Assembly (NCBI RefSeq): GCF_003555545.1
Contig: NZ_CP032157.1
Coordinates: 7,940,546-8,004,545, forward strand
Direction of reading: 5' to 3'
Length of the DNA stretch: 64,000 nucleotides
From: Paraflavitalea soli
GTDB taxonomy: Bacteria; Bacteroidota; Bacteroidia; Chitinophagales; Chitinophagaceae
In this document: one piece after another, positions 41,638 to 50,661 of the stretch
Position numbering within the stretch: the stretch's first letter is position 1
Layout of the letters: each line of letters begins with the position of its first letter
Notes under the pieces: model-generated
What the model saw: only the letters and a program-made list of their open reading frames with translations
What the model was told of the DNA's origin: nothing
Databases searched by the model: none
Program-made: the position numbers and the translations under genes

Positions 41638-42819
41638 ATGGCCGCCAAAACCGATCAGTTCGTTAGCCCCGATTACTTTGCCCTCGATGAATTGTTGACC
41701 GAAGAGCAGAAACTCATCCGCGAATCCGTCCGCAATTACGTCAAAAAGGAGATTTCCCCCATTATTGAGGACTATGCCCAAAAGGCCGAGTTTCCTCAGC
41801 AGATCGTAAAGCAATTGGGCGATCTGGGCTGCTTTGGCCCCACCATCCCCGCCGAATACGGCGGTGGCGGCCTCGATTACATCAGCTACGGCCTCATGAT
41901 GCAGGAACTCGAGCGCGGCGATAGCGGCGTTCGTTCCACCGCCTCCGTACAGGGCTCCCTTGTCATGTTCCCCATTTATGAATATGGCAGCGAAGAACAG
42001 CGCCACAAATACCTGCCCAAACTCGCCAGCGGCGAATGGCTGGGCTGTTTCGGCCTCACCGAGCCCGACCACGGTTCCAACCCTGCCGGCATGCTCACCA
42101 ATATCAGGGACGCCGGCGATCATGTCATCCTCAACGGCGCCAAAATGTGGATCTCCAACGCTCCCTTTTCCCAGGTGGCTGTTGTTTGGGCCAAAGATGA
42201 ACAAGGCGACATCCGCGGTGTTATTGTTGAGCGGGGTATGAAGGGGTTTTCCACCCCTACCACCCATGGCAAATGGAGCCTGCGCGCTTCAGCCACCGGT
42301 GAGCTCGTATTCGACAATGTAGCCGTACCCAAAGAGAATATATTGAACGTAAAAGGACTGAAAGGTCCCTTAAGCTGTTTGACAAGGGCCCGTTATGGCA
42401 TAGCCTGGGGATCCGTAGGTGCCGCCATGGATTGTTACGATACCGCCCTGCGCTATTCACTCGAGCGTGTGCAGTTTGATCGCCCTATTGGTGCGTTCCA
42501 GCTCCAGCAGAAAAAACTGGCCGAGATGATCACCGAGATCACCAAAGCCCAATTGCTCAACTGGCGCCTGGGCGTATTGATGAATGAGCACAAAGCCAGC
42601 CCCCAGCAGGTGTCCATGGCCAAGCGCAATGGGTGCGAGATCGCAGCCAATATTGCCCGCGATGCCAGGCAGATGCTCGGCGGCATGGGCATCACCGGCG
42701 AATATTCCATCATGCGCCACATGATGAACATCGAAAGCGTCATCACCTACGAAGGCACCCACGATATCCACCTCCTCATCACAGGAATGGACGTCACCGG
42801 CCTGAACGCATTCAAGTAA
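41638..42819 (+). CDS. gcdH: Acyl-CoA dehydrogenase, glutaryl-CoA dehydrogenase-like
   Basis: The 393-residue flavoenzyme has the N-terminal helical domain, GCFGLTEPDHGSNP (about 140-153) and WISNAPFSQVAVVWAK in the FAD/substrate region, LTRARYGIAWGSVGAA (Arg of the glutaryl-binding group) and the catalytic Glu in TYEGTHDIHLLI. Overall it is closest to glutaryl-CoA dehydrogenases, which convert glutaryl-CoA to crotonyl-CoA in lysine and tryptophan breakdown. ATG 41638 is preferred over TTG 41620, which lies close to the probable promoter. The sub-family is assigned with moderate certainty. Confidence 0.88.
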   Translation: MAAKTDQFVSPDYFALDELLTEEQKLIRESVRNYVKKEISPIIEDYAQKAEFPQQIVKQLGDLGCFGPTIPAEYGGGGLDYISYGLMMQELERGDSGVRSTASVQGSLVMFPIYEYGSEEQRHKYLPKLASGEWLGCFGLTEPDHGSNPAGMLTNIRDAGDHVILNGAKMWISNAPFSQVAVVWAKDEQGDIRGVIVERGMKGFSTPTTHGKWSLRASATGELVFDNVAVPKENILNVKGLKGPLSCLTRARYGIAWGSVGAAMDCYDTALRYSLERVQFDRPIGAFQLQQKKLAEMITEITKAQLLNWRLGVLMNEHKASPQQVSMAKRNGCEIAANIARDARQMLGGMGITGEYSIMRHMMNIESVITYEGTHDIHLLITGMDVTGLNAFK

Positions 42820-42850
42820 CAGTAATAGGGTAGAGGCGTAACACCCTTCG

Positions 42851-43180
42851 TTGTCATTCCGAACGCAGCGCAGCGTAGTGAGGAATCTGCTTGCGATGCA
42901 AACGCTCGAAGCAATCGTCTCGAAGCAAACAGATCACCCTTCGTTGTCATTCCGAACACAGCGAAGTAAACAGTTCTTACTTTGTTGTCATTCCGAACGC
43001 AGCGCAGCGTAGTGAGGAATCTGCTTGCGAAGCAAACGCTCGAAGCAATCGTCTCGAAGCAAACAGATCACCCTTCGTTGTCATTCCGAACACAGCGAAG
43101 TAAACAGTTCTTACTTTGTTGTCATTCCGAACGCAGCGCAGCGTAGTGAGGAATCTGCTTGCAAAGCAAACGCTCGAAGC
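42851..43180 (+). repeat. 134-bp tandem repeat of GTCATTCCGAACG family
   Basis: Units start at 42851, 42985 and 43119, a period of exactly 134 bp, 2.5 copies, nearly identical. Each contains TTGTCATTCCGAACGCAGCG, GTAGTGAGGAATCTGCTTGC, GAAGCAAACGCTCGAAGC and TTCCGAACACAGCGAAG. High identity shows a recent duplication. Confidence 0.9.
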
Positions 43181-43186
43181 AAAAGA

Positions 43187-43240
43187 TTCCCGACTGCCGA
43201 CTGCCGATTCACGATTCACGATTGCCGACTGCCAACCAAA
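43187..43240. repeat. Heptanucleotide repeat, ACTGCCG/ATTCACG family
   Basis: ACTGCCG, ACTGCCG, ATTCACG, ATTCACG, ATTGCCG, ACTGCCA in perfect 7-bp register, ending 14 bp before the GNAT start codon. Confidence 0.88.
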
Positions 43241-43253
43241 CCAGCAACATCCA

Positions 43254-43748
43254 ATGAGTTCAACCGAGATCATAGAATACGACCTACAATACCAGCAGGA
43301 AACCATCGACCTCATCGTAGGTATCCAGGCTGGCGAATTTGGCGTTCCCATCACCGCCGAAGACCAGCCCGACCTCCGCAACGTGCACGCCTTCTACCAA
43401 CAGCGCAATGGCAATTTCTGGCTCGCCATCGACAACAATAAAGTAGTAGGCACCATTGCCCTCATCGATATTGACAATAACCAGGTAGCTTTGCGCAAAA
43501 TGTTCGTCCACCCCGATTACCGCGGTAAGGACAAGGCAGTCGCCTGGCAATTGATGCAGGAGGTATTTGCCTGGTGCAGATTAAAAGGAGTGAAAGAGAT
43601 CTTTCTGGGTACCATCAGCCAGTTCCAGGCCGCACACCGCTTCTACGAGAAGAATGGTTTCCGGGAGATTAAGAAGGAGCAATTGCCCCCCGCATTCCCG
43701 GCCATGCCCCTCGACATTATTTTTTATACATATTCTTTCGATAAATAA
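43254..43748 (+). CDS. GNAT family N-acetyltransferase
   Basis: The 164-residue protein has the GNAT fold: VVGTIALIDIDNNQVALRKM (beta4 with motif A start), FVHPDYRGKDKAVAWQLM (acetyl-CoA loop, here RGKDKA, slightly off the usual Q/RxxGxG/A) and LGTISQFQAAHRFYEKNGFR (motif B). Substrate unknown. ATG 43254 is chosen; the frame upstream is open only because it reads through repeats. The shikimate kinase gene begins 6 bp after its stop, so the two are probably cotranscribed with the next gene. Confidence 0.9.
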   Translation: MSSTEIIEYDLQYQQETIDLIVGIQAGEFGVPITAEDQPDLRNVHAFYQQRNGNFWLAIDNNKVVGTIALIDIDNNQVALRKMFVHPDYRGKDKAVAWQLMQEVFAWCRLKGVKEIFLGTISQFQAAHRFYEKNGFREIKKEQLPPAFPAMPLDIIFYTYSFDK

Positions 43749-43754
43749 CAGCAG

Positions 43755-44264
43755 ATGAGGATTATCCTGATAGGTTTCATGGGCTCTGGAAAGACACACT
43801 GGGGAAAACAGGTGGCCCACCGCCTTCAATTGCCCTTCTTCGACCTCGATGAAGAAGTGGTGAAAGCCGAAGGCCAGTCCGTCACCGATATCTTTGCCAC
43901 CTTTGGCGAAGAACATTTCCGCCTCAAAGAAAAAGAGACCCTCGAAAGACTGGTAGAAGAACATGAATCACTCGTCCTCTCCTGTGGTGGTGGCACTCCC
44001 TGCTTTTTCAACAACATCGATTACATGAAAAAAGTAGGTATCGTCGTTTGGCTCAATACCCATGTCGATGTGCTCCTCCAGCGCCTGCTCAAAGAGAAGG
44101 CCAAGCGTCCCCTCATCAAGGATATCGACGACGATGGCTTGCGCGCCTACATCATCCGCAAGCTCAACGAGCGCCGGATGTACTATGAGCAGGCCGATGT
44201 CGTCCTCGACAAGGAAGATGCCATTTCCATGAATGATTTTATTCAAACCGTTTTACATGCATAA
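43755..44264 (+). CDS. aroK: Shikimate kinase
   Basis: AroK phosphorylates shikimate on the way to chorismate. The 169-residue protein shows the P-loop GFMGSGKTHWG (7-17), the shikimate-binding DLDEEV (near 32), EEHFRLKEKETLERL (Arg near 57), SCGGGTPCF (near 77) and the lid RPLIKDID (near 117). It starts 6 bp after the GNAT gene and its last 8 bp overlap the start of the DUF423 gene, indicating one transcript of three genes. Confidence 0.95.
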   Translation: MRIILIGFMGSGKTHWGKQVAHRLQLPFFDLDEEVVKAEGQSVTDIFATFGEEHFRLKEKETLERLVEEHESLVLSCGGGTPCFFNNIDYMKKVGIVVWLNTHVDVLLQRLLKEKAKRPLIKDIDDDGLRAYIIRKLNERRMYYEQADVVLDKEDAISMNDFIQTVLHA

Positions 44265-44643
44265 AGGATTTTTGCTCACGTCCACTTTGCTGGGCGCCCT
44301 GTCTGTGGCCCTCGGTGCTTTTGGCGCCCATGGCCTCAAAAAACTCGTACCCGTAGAGACCATCGGCACTTTTGAGACCGGTGTCCGTTACCAGTTTTAC
44401 CACGTTTTCGCCTTGCTGGCAGTAGCCATCTTAATAGAGAAGTTTCCCGGCGATTGGATGCGCTGGGCCGGTATCCTGTTCATTATTGGCATCATTCTCT
44501 TTTCAGGCTCTTTATACATCCTCACTGCCCTCAAAGCCACCAATACCGTTGGCCTCAGCGGCATCGGCGCCATCACCCCCTTCGGCGGCCTCTTCCTGAT
44601 CGCCGGTTGGATCGCCATGTTCGTCGCCATCATTAAGAAGTAA
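44257..44643 (+). CDS. DUF423 family membrane protein
   Basis: The 128-residue protein begins MHKGFLLTSTLLGALSVALG and carries AFGAHGLKK, ETGVRYQFYHVFALLAV and GIGAITPFGGLFLIAGW, with four membrane helices. This is DUF423 (YgdD-like), function unknown. It starts at ATG 44257, inside the end of aroK (ATGCATAA), so translation is probably coupled. It is the last gene of the operon. Confidence 0.9.
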   Translation: MHKGFLLTSTLLGALSVALGAFGAHGLKKLVPVETIGTFETGVRYQFYHVFALLAVAILIEKFPGDWMRWAGILFIIGIILFSGSLYILTALKATNTVGLSGIGAITPFGGLFLIAGWIAMFVAIIKK

Positions 44644-44913
44644 GCGATAAACGATCAATAGACAGTGCGAAATAAATAAAGTGAGCTATTAGTAACCACT
44701 GGACAATAAAGCTCAGTGGGCAATAAGTAGTCAGTGTGTATTAAATAACCGCGGGCAACAAATAGTCAGTGGGTAAAAGGTAATAAATAGTCGGTGGGCA
44801 ATGAAAAATCAGTGAGTAATAAATTCTCAACGACCCCGCATAGGAGTAACCTACAATACCAGCCGTCGCCGGCATGCATCCACTTCAAAGCATAAAAGCC
44901 CATATTTAGTAAC
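44644..44913. repeat. Degenerate AATAGTCAGTGGGCAAT repeats
   Basis: From 44655 to 44830 a unit of about 20 bp, (C)AATAAATAGTCAGTGGG, recurs around seven times with drift. Similar pieces lie at 34580 and 35700. It leads into two-hairpin element copy 4. Confidence 0.65.
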
Positions 44914-45010
44914 CAAAGCAAAACCTGGGGTGGCGTGGGCGGCAAACCGGCCGGAGGCATTCGGGTTTGCCTTGATTTTTTGGTTCTTTTGCATCAAGGC
45001 AAAAGAACAG
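44914..45010 (+). repeat. Two-hairpin element, copy 4
   Basis: AAAGCAAAACCTGGGGTGG, hairpin 1 GGCAAACC (44941-44948) with GGTTTGCC (44964-44971), hairpin 2 GTTCTTTTGC (44983-44992), ATCAAG, GCAAAAGAAC (44999-45008). A short second GCATCAAGGCAAAAGAAC follows at 45018. Confidence 0.85.
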
Positions 45011-45044
45011 AAAAAATATGCATCAAGGCAAAAGAACGGAAGCC

Positions 45045-47015
45045 TCAGAGAGGCGCCTCAAACGTCAGCACACACTGCCCCTCACACTCAATCGTAAACG
45101 ACCCTCCGATATTATCCATGCGCCGCCGCATATTGCTCAGCCCATTGCCAAAGCGGCGCAGCTGTTCCGTATTGATGCCGATCCCATTATCCGTAATGCG
45201 GATCACCAGCAGGTGCTCCCTGGCCACAATATCAATATGCAGTTGCGTAGCCTGCGAATGTTTCATCGCATTGTTCAGCGCCTCTTTCACACTCAGGAAG
45301 ATATTCCGCCGTTTTTCCCCGCTGATATCCGATTGCGGTATCACCGCCGGCAGCCGCACCGTGCACTCGATCGGTGTGCTGTCGAAGTATTCGATCGCAT
45401 GTGCCCGGATATAGGCGATCAGGCTTTCTACCGTATCATTCGAGCTCTTCATCGTCCAGATGATCGTATTCATCTTGCCCAGCAACTCATTCGCGTTGCT
45501 CGATATTTTATCCAGTTCCGGGATCGACTGACTCTTCATTTTCGTTTTCAGGATCTCACTCATCAGCCGGATCGCCGTTACACCCGAGCCCAGCTCATCG
45601 TGCATATCTGCCGAGATCCGGTCACGTTCTCCCTGCATCGCCGTTACCACCGCCATCTGCTTTTCAAATTCCTTCCGTTCATTTTCCAGCTTCAGCCTTT
45701 CCCGCTCTTTTACCCGCTCTACGATATCACGCCGGTTTTTCCAGGCAAGCCCGCTCAGGAAGAACGAGAGTTCCAGCACCAGCCCCAGCTCATAATAAAA
45801 GATCGACCGGTTGAATATACTCCACCGCGACTCACTGTCCGCCACCCCCCATTTGAAGATCATGATCAGCAGCGAGATGATCGAGAACACCACCAGCGCC
45901 AGGTTGCCCAGCGCCAGGTAATTGAGCAGCGTATCTTTCTTCTTGATGCTGTATACAATGAACGTGATGCCCACCACAAAGAAGACCAGTTTCATCACCA
46001 GGTTCTCCATCGTGTTGAGCACAATATATTTTTCCGTAAAGAAATACAGGAACGTGAAAACCGCGCTGAACACGATCATCACCAGCTTCGACCAGCGCAG
46101 GAATTTATCCAGCCCCGGATGGTTTTCCTTCGTATTGAGAAACTGCCGCACAAAGAACAGGTACGTGAATACACTGGCCGTCATCATCATAAAATCCAGG
46201 TACTCCTCATAGAAATAATGGAAAGCCGAGCCCGTTAAGTTCAGGTACGATTTCAGGAACAACAGAAACGCCGTACACAGCGTATACAACGCATAAAAGA
46301 TGAACTCCTTATTCTGGTTTTGCAGGTACACCGCCAAAGAATAGAAGATCATCATCAGCAGGATACCCGTGGCTACATAACTCACAATGTCCAGCAGGTA
46401 ATCCCGGTCCCTGACCGACGACCGCCATTGCCGGAAATAGTCCTTCTCTATGATCCGCGGAATGATATTGTTTACATTCGTACGCACGAAGTTGAACCGG
46501 CAGTAATACACCGTGGTAGTATGCGGGGCCACTTGGATATTGATGGCACCCAGGAACCGCGGGCTGCGGGCCACCGTATCCACTACCGGCGTCAGTTGCC
46601 CCGTAGGATGATCCGCAGCCGCGCTGAACAATTCAATATTCCGGCAATAGAATCCTGGTAAAAAGAATATTTCTTTCGCCGTATCCCCGCTGTTCGTCAG
46701 CGTGAACCGCTGGAAAATATCCCTTTCCATATAGCTGCCCGGCAACTGTTTGCTGAGTGGTTTGAATGCGAGCGAAGTAATAGCATCATTCCTTGTAGTC
46801 CCCTTGGCCTGCGTGGCTACCTCGAAATGACTGACATCTGATCTGAAAAAACGTATTTTAGCAATGTCAATGGCGTTGGTAACTGCCTGGCCATAACTGC
46901 TGATAGGAGAAGCGAGCAGACAAAGGAAAGATCCGGCGAATAGCACTACAGCCATGCGAAGACGGCGGGTAAGGTGACTGCCCGATGGTAGTGATAGGTG
47001 CTCCCGGAGTTTCAT
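45045..47015 (-). CDS. 7TM-DISM sensor histidine kinase
   Basis: The 656-residue protein has a signal-like start, an extracellular DISM-type beta domain (about 60-190), seven membrane helices (about 195-400), a coiled coil (KERERLKLENERKEFEKQM), and a HisKA_3/HATPase unit: phospho-acceptor His in SADMHDELGSGVTAIRLMSE, N-box EALNNAMKHS, G1 TDNGIG and G2 FGNGLSNMRRRM. It belongs to the LytS/NarL-type group of Bacteroidota kinases. No response regulator is adjacent. ATG 47015 has a clear AGGAGG at 47025-47030, rare in this genome. Confidence 0.92.
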   Translation of the reverse strand: MKLREHLSLPSGSHLTRRLRMAVVLFAGSFLCLLASPISSYGQAVTNAIDIAKIRFFRSDVSHFEVATQAKGTTRNDAITSLAFKPLSKQLPGSYMERDIFQRFTLTNSGDTAKEIFFLPGFYCRNIELFSAAADHPTGQLTPVVDTVARSPRFLGAINIQVAPHTTTVYYCRFNFVRTNVNNIIPRIIEKDYFRQWRSSVRDRDYLLDIVSYVATGILLMMIFYSLAVYLQNQNKEFIFYALYTLCTAFLLFLKSYLNLTGSAFHYFYEEYLDFMMMTASVFTYLFFVRQFLNTKENHPGLDKFLRWSKLVMIVFSAVFTFLYFFTEKYIVLNTMENLVMKLVFFVVGITFIVYSIKKKDTLLNYLALGNLALVVFSIISLLIMIFKWGVADSESRWSIFNRSIFYYELGLVLELSFFLSGLAWKNRRDIVERVKERERLKLENERKEFEKQMAVVTAMQGERDRISADMHDELGSGVTAIRLMSEILKTKMKSQSIPELDKISSNANELLGKMNTIIWTMKSSNDTVESLIAYIRAHAIEYFDSTPIECTVRLPAVIPQSDISGEKRRNIFLSVKEALNNAMKHSQATQLHIDIVAREHLLVIRITDNGIGINTEQLRRFGNGLSNMRRRMDNIGGSFTIECEGQCVLTFEAPL

Positions 47016-47024
47016 GTTGTTTGA

Positions 47025-47030
47025 CCTCCT
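47025..47030 (-). promoter_or_regulatory. Shine-Dalgarno site of the histidine kinase gene
   Basis: AGGAGG nine bases before ATG on the minus strand. Most genes here lack such a site, so it supports the choice of 47015 over the upstream TTG at 47039. Confidence 0.6.
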
Positions 47031-47096
47031 AAAATACAATATTTACGGGCTCCCCAACGCTTTTATTTGTTTATAGCCCCGTTTTGTTCAACTACT

Positions 47097-47104
47097 TATC
47101 TTTG
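47097..47104 (+). promoter_or_regulatory. TAnnTTTG -7 box of ftsK
   Basis: TATCTTTG, exact consensus, ends 5 nt before the ftsK ATG, implying a nearly leaderless mRNA. Confidence 0.6.
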
Positions 47105-47109
47105 TACCC

Positions 47110-49653
47110 ATGGCCAATCGCTTAAAATCCGGAAAAAGCAAAACTCCTGACACTGATAAACTGAAACCTGAGAAGGAAGAGCAGGTGACCGTAAAACAAT
47201 TGGTAAAAGACGAACGTACCCATAAGATTGCCGGCACCATGGCACTGCTGGCAAGCCTGTTCCTGTTTATCGCCTTCACTTCTTACCTGTTTACCTGGCG
47301 CGAAGACCAGGACAAGGTATTCAAAGGCGCTTCCATATTAATGCCTTCGGCAGGTGTCAAGACTACCAACCTGCTGGGCAATATCGGCGCCTATATATCC
47401 CATCAGTTTTTTTACAATGGGTTTGGACTTGCCTCCTTTCTCTTTTGCACCCTCTTTTTTGTCATGGGCGCCAACGCCCTTTTTGGCAAGAAGATATTCT
47501 CTGTCTGGCGCAACGTACGCTACCTCATTGTAGGCGTAGTGTTCTTCAGCGTGGCTTGTGCCTTTGTATCCGGCAACAGCCAGTTTGCCTGGGGTGGGGC
47601 AGTAGGCACCATGATCAGCGACTGGCTCGTAAGCCTCATCGGTAAAATAGGCACCGCAGCCCTCCTCCTGGTGGGTGGCCTCGCCTACGTCATCTGGCGT
47701 TTCAATCCAGTATTCAAAGTACCCACCATACCGCGTAAACCTGCATCCCTCGAAGAGGCCGTATTGCCGGTCAATGAAGAAGAACAGGAAGCCGCTCCCA
47801 AACCCAAAAAGACCAATAAGCTCAAAAAAGGCGAACAGCCTTCACCCCTCCTGGCCCCCAAGCTGGAAATAGACGAGGACCTCCTCGAAGACATGCAGCT
47901 GGTTGAGCGCGCCGAAGAGCAGGACGAGCCCCCTTTTGAGCCCAATACACCGGCCCCGCCCGTGGTGATACCCCCACCCGTGGTTACCCCGTCCCTCAAC
48001 AAAAAACAGGAAAAGGCCCAGCAGGCAGCCGCCTCCCTCGAGCTGGAGATCAAATCCATGCCCGAAGAGCCCATATCAGCCGATGAAGAAGTAGAACCCG
48101 CAGAAGAGGAAGAGGAATCTATCGAAGAGAAAAAGCCCATCATCACCACCCCATACGAACCTACCCTCGATCTGAAGGATTATCAATATCCCTCCCTCGA
48201 GCTCCTGGAACAGCATGGTAGCGAAAAGATCATCCAGGATGCGGCCGAACTGGAGACCAACAAAAACCAGATCATCACCACCCTCAAGAATTATGATATC
48301 GACATCCAGAAGATCAGTGCTACCGTAGGCCCCACCGTCACCCTGTACGAGATCGTACCCGCTGCCGGTGTACGGATCTCCCGGATCAAGAACCTCGAAG
48401 ACGATATTGCCCTGAGCCTCGCGGCCCTCGGTATCCGCATCATTGCCCCCATACCCGGTAAAGGCACCATTGGTATCGAAGTGCCCAATGTGAAGAAGAC
48501 CGTGGTGAGTATGAAGACCCTCCTGGCTTCTGAAAAGTTCCAGGCCAACAATTTCAGCTTGCCCGTGGCCATCGGTAAGAAGATCGACAACGAGAATTTC
48601 ATTGTCGACCTCACCACCATGCCTCACTTGCTCATGGCCGGTGCCACCGGTCAGGGTAAATCAGTTGGGTTGAACGCCATCCTGGTGTCCCTCCTCTATA
48701 AGAAGCACCCCTCCCAGCTGAAGCTCGTACTCGTCGATCCCAAAAAAGTAGAGTTGACCCTCTACCGTACCATCGAGAACCACTTCCTGGCCAAGCTTCC
48801 CGGAGAAGAAGAAGCCATCATCACCGATACCAAAAAAGTTATCCATACCCTCAATGCCCTGTGTATTGAGATGGACAACCGCTACGACCTCCTCAAAGAA
48901 GCCGGCACCCGCAATATTCGTGAGTACAATGAGAAGTTCGTCAAGCGCAGGCTCAACCCCGAAAAAGGCCACCAGTTCCTGCCCTTTATCGTGCTCGTGG
49001 TCGATGAGTTTGCCGATCTCATCATGACCGCCGGCAAGGAAGTGGAAATGCCCATCGCCCGCCTGGCCCAGTTGGCCCGGGCCGTAGGTATTCACCTCAT
49101 CATCGCCACCCAGCGCCCTTCTGTCAACATCATTACCGGTACCATCAAGGCCAACTTCCCGGCACGGATTGCCTTTAAGGTATCCTCCAAGATCGACTCC
49201 CGTACCATCCTCGATATCGGTGGCGCCGAACAGCTCATCGGTAAGGGCGATATGCTGATCTCTTATAATGGCGAGCTTACCCGCCTCCAGTGCGCTTTTG
49301 TCGACACCCCCGAAGTGGAGAGCGTATGCGACAACATCGGCGCCCAGAACGGGTATCCCCAGGCATTCATGTTGCCCGAATACGTCGATGAAAAAGAACT
49401 GGAAAAGGATTTTGACATCGGCGACCGCGATTCCCTCTTTGAGGATGCCGCCCGCATGATCGTCACCAGCCAGATCGGTTCTACCTCCCTGCTCCAGCGC
49501 CGCATGAAACTCGGTTACAACCGCGCCGGCCGCCTCATGGACCAGCTCGAAGCCGCCGGCATTGTAGGCCCCAGCCAGGGTAGCAAGGCCCGCGACGTGC
49601 TCATTCGCACCGAAATGGACCTCGAACAGCATTTAGCGAATTTTAATACCTAA
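47110..49653 (+). CDS. ftsK: DNA translocase FtsK/SpoIIIE
   Basis: FtsK pumps chromosomal DNA at the division septum and activates dimer resolution. The 847-residue protein has four N-terminal membrane helices (about 43-195), a Pro/Glu-rich linker (225-350), an FtsK alpha/beta motor with Walker A AGATGQGKSVGLN (about 510-522) and Walker B IVLVVDEFADL (about 624-634), ATQRPSVNIITG, and the winged-helix gamma domain (RMIVTSQIGSTSLLQRRMKL, GYNRAGRLMDQLEAAGIVG). Its stop codon is part of a TAACCGC/TAAAAGC heptad run. Confidence 0.96.
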   Translation: MANRLKSGKSKTPDTDKLKPEKEEQVTVKQLVKDERTHKIAGTMALLASLFLFIAFTSYLFTWREDQDKVFKGASILMPSAGVKTTNLLGNIGAYISHQFFYNGFGLASFLFCTLFFVMGANALFGKKIFSVWRNVRYLIVGVVFFSVACAFVSGNSQFAWGGAVGTMISDWLVSLIGKIGTAALLLVGGLAYVIWRFNPVFKVPTIPRKPASLEEAVLPVNEEEQEAAPKPKKTNKLKKGEQPSPLLAPKLEIDEDLLEDMQLVERAEEQDEPPFEPNTPAPPVVIPPPVVTPSLNKKQEKAQQAAASLELEIKSMPEEPISADEEVEPAEEEEESIEEKKPIITTPYEPTLDLKDYQYPSLELLEQHGSEKIIQDAAELETNKNQIITTLKNYDIDIQKISATVGPTVTLYEIVPAAGVRISRIKNLEDDIALSLAALGIRIIAPIPGKGTIGIEVPNVKKTVVSMKTLLASEKFQANNFSLPVAIGKKIDNENFIVDLTTMPHLLMAGATGQGKSVGLNAILVSLLYKKHPSQLKLVLVDPKKVELTLYRTIENHFLAKLPGEEEAIITDTKKVIHTLNALCIEMDNRYDLLKEAGTRNIREYNEKFVKRRLNPEKGHQFLPFIVLVVDEFADLIMTAGKEVEMPIARLAQLARAVGIHLIIATQRPSVNIITGTIKANFPARIAFKVSSKIDSRTILDIGGAEQLIGKGDMLISYNGELTRLQCAFVDTPEVESVCDNIGAQNGYPQAFMLPEYVDEKELEKDFDIGDRDSLFEDAARMIVTSQIGSTSLLQRRMKLGYNRAGRLMDQLEAAGIVGPSQGSKARDVLIRTEMDLEQHLANFNT

Positions 49654-49740
49654 CCGCTAAAAGCTGACTGCTAATCCGCGACAGATAACAGCTGGTCCGG
49701 GCTTCTGTATACTGGATTCTGGATTCTGTATTCTCTCCCG
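49650..49740. repeat. TAAAAGC and ATTCTGT heptads downstream of ftsK
   Basis: TAACCGC, TAAAAGC, TGACTGC, TAATCCG (49651-49680) are followed by TGTATACTGGATTCTGGATT and CTGTATTCTC (49706-49737). Two different 7-bp families lie side by side. Confidence 0.75.
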
Positions 49741-49814
49741 TTTTCTGTTAAAGTATTCCTAACGACTAAACGGTTCGGGGATAATCGGCGTCTAAGTTTT
49801 TGCCGCTTAACCAA

Positions 49815-49822
49815 TATCTTTG
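49815..49822 (+). promoter_or_regulatory. TAnnTTTG -7 box of lolA
   Basis: TATCTTTG, exact consensus, 37 bp before the ATG. Confidence 0.6.
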
Positions 49823-49859
49823 CGGCTTTTAGACCAGAAATCACTCATAATCACTCATA

Positions 49860-50528
49860 ATGAAAGCAGTACTTTTATTCTTTAGCACGATTCTGACAGC
49901 ATTGGTAGGTTTTTCACAAACCGGCGATAAGCCTGTGAGCAGCGATCCCGCCGCCAAAAAGATACTGGATGAGGTCAGTGCTAAGTTTAAGACCTACAAA
50001 GCTGTACAGGCCGCTTTCGTGTTGAAAAATGAGGACAGCAAAGGTAAAGTGCTGGATACCAAGAAGGGAACCGTGTCTATGAAGGGCTCTAAATACAAAG
50101 TGAGCCTCGTGGGCGGTGCCGAGATCTTCTGCGATGGCGCCAATGTTTGGACCTTCGATAAGTCTTCCAACGAGGTCACCATCACCAAACTCGAAGGGTC
50201 TGCCAGCATGATCACCCCCACAAAATTGTTCACCAATTTTTACGACAAAGACTTCCTCTATAAACTCAATGGAGAAAAGAAAGAAGGCAACAAGACCCTC
50301 GTAGAAATAGAAATGACCCCCGTAGATAAGACCAAGCCATTCCATAAAGTATTCGTCCTGGTCGACAAAACTGCCAAAACAATCTACAGCACCCGCGTGC
50401 TCGATAAGAGCGGTACTAAGATCACCTACACCGTTACTACCCTCAATGGCAAAGCCGCCCTCACCGATGCCCTGTTTGTTTTCGACAAAAGCAAATATCC
50501 CGGCGTAGAAGAAGTAGATCTTCGGTAG
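49860..50528 (+). CDS. lolA: Outer-membrane lipoprotein carrier LolA-like protein
   Basis: LolA escorts lipoproteins through the periplasm to the outer membrane. The 222-residue protein has a signal peptide (1-19), then AAKKILDEVSAKFKTYKAVQ, FVLKNEDSKGKVLDTKKGTV, YKVSLVGGAEIFCDGANVWT and NEVTITKLEG, in line with the LolA half-barrel family in Bacteroidota. LolB is not seen. A related role in another envelope carrier cannot be ruled out. Confidence 0.85.
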   Translation: MKAVLLFFSTILTALVGFSQTGDKPVSSDPAAKKILDEVSAKFKTYKAVQAAFVLKNEDSKGKVLDTKKGTVSMKGSKYKVSLVGGAEIFCDGANVWTFDKSSNEVTITKLEGSASMITPTKLFTNFYDKDFLYKLNGEKKEGNKTLVEIEMTPVDKTKPFHKVFVLVDKTAKTIYSTRVLDKSGTKITYTVTTLNGKAALTDALFVFDKSKYPGVEEVDLR

Positions 50529-50656
50529 GTTTCGTGTTTTGCGTTTGAAGTTTCGGGTTGCTCCCGCGATGTAAGCAGCATTCCTGTTTGGCAATTGCAT
50601 TTAATTAGCCTGCAACACACCAAGAACCCGAAACCCGGCACACTAAACTCGAAACA
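50527..50656. repeat. Inverted-arm element of AACCCGA heptads, copy 3
   Basis: Left arm from GTTTCGTGTTTTGCGTTTGA to GTTTCGGGTTGCT; right arm from AACCCGAAACCCGGCACAC to CTCGAAAC. It lies between the convergent lolA and ubiX genes and could end both transcripts. Confidence 0.75.
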
Positions 50657-50661
50657 GTAAG

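Noticed and set aside
45018-46238. 406-codon plus-strand frame
   Set aside because: Antisense to the histidine kinase; His/Arg-rich composition is typical of a shadow frame.
48661-49632. 323-codon minus-strand frame
   Set aside because: Exact antisense of the ftsK motor domain; a codon-bias shadow.
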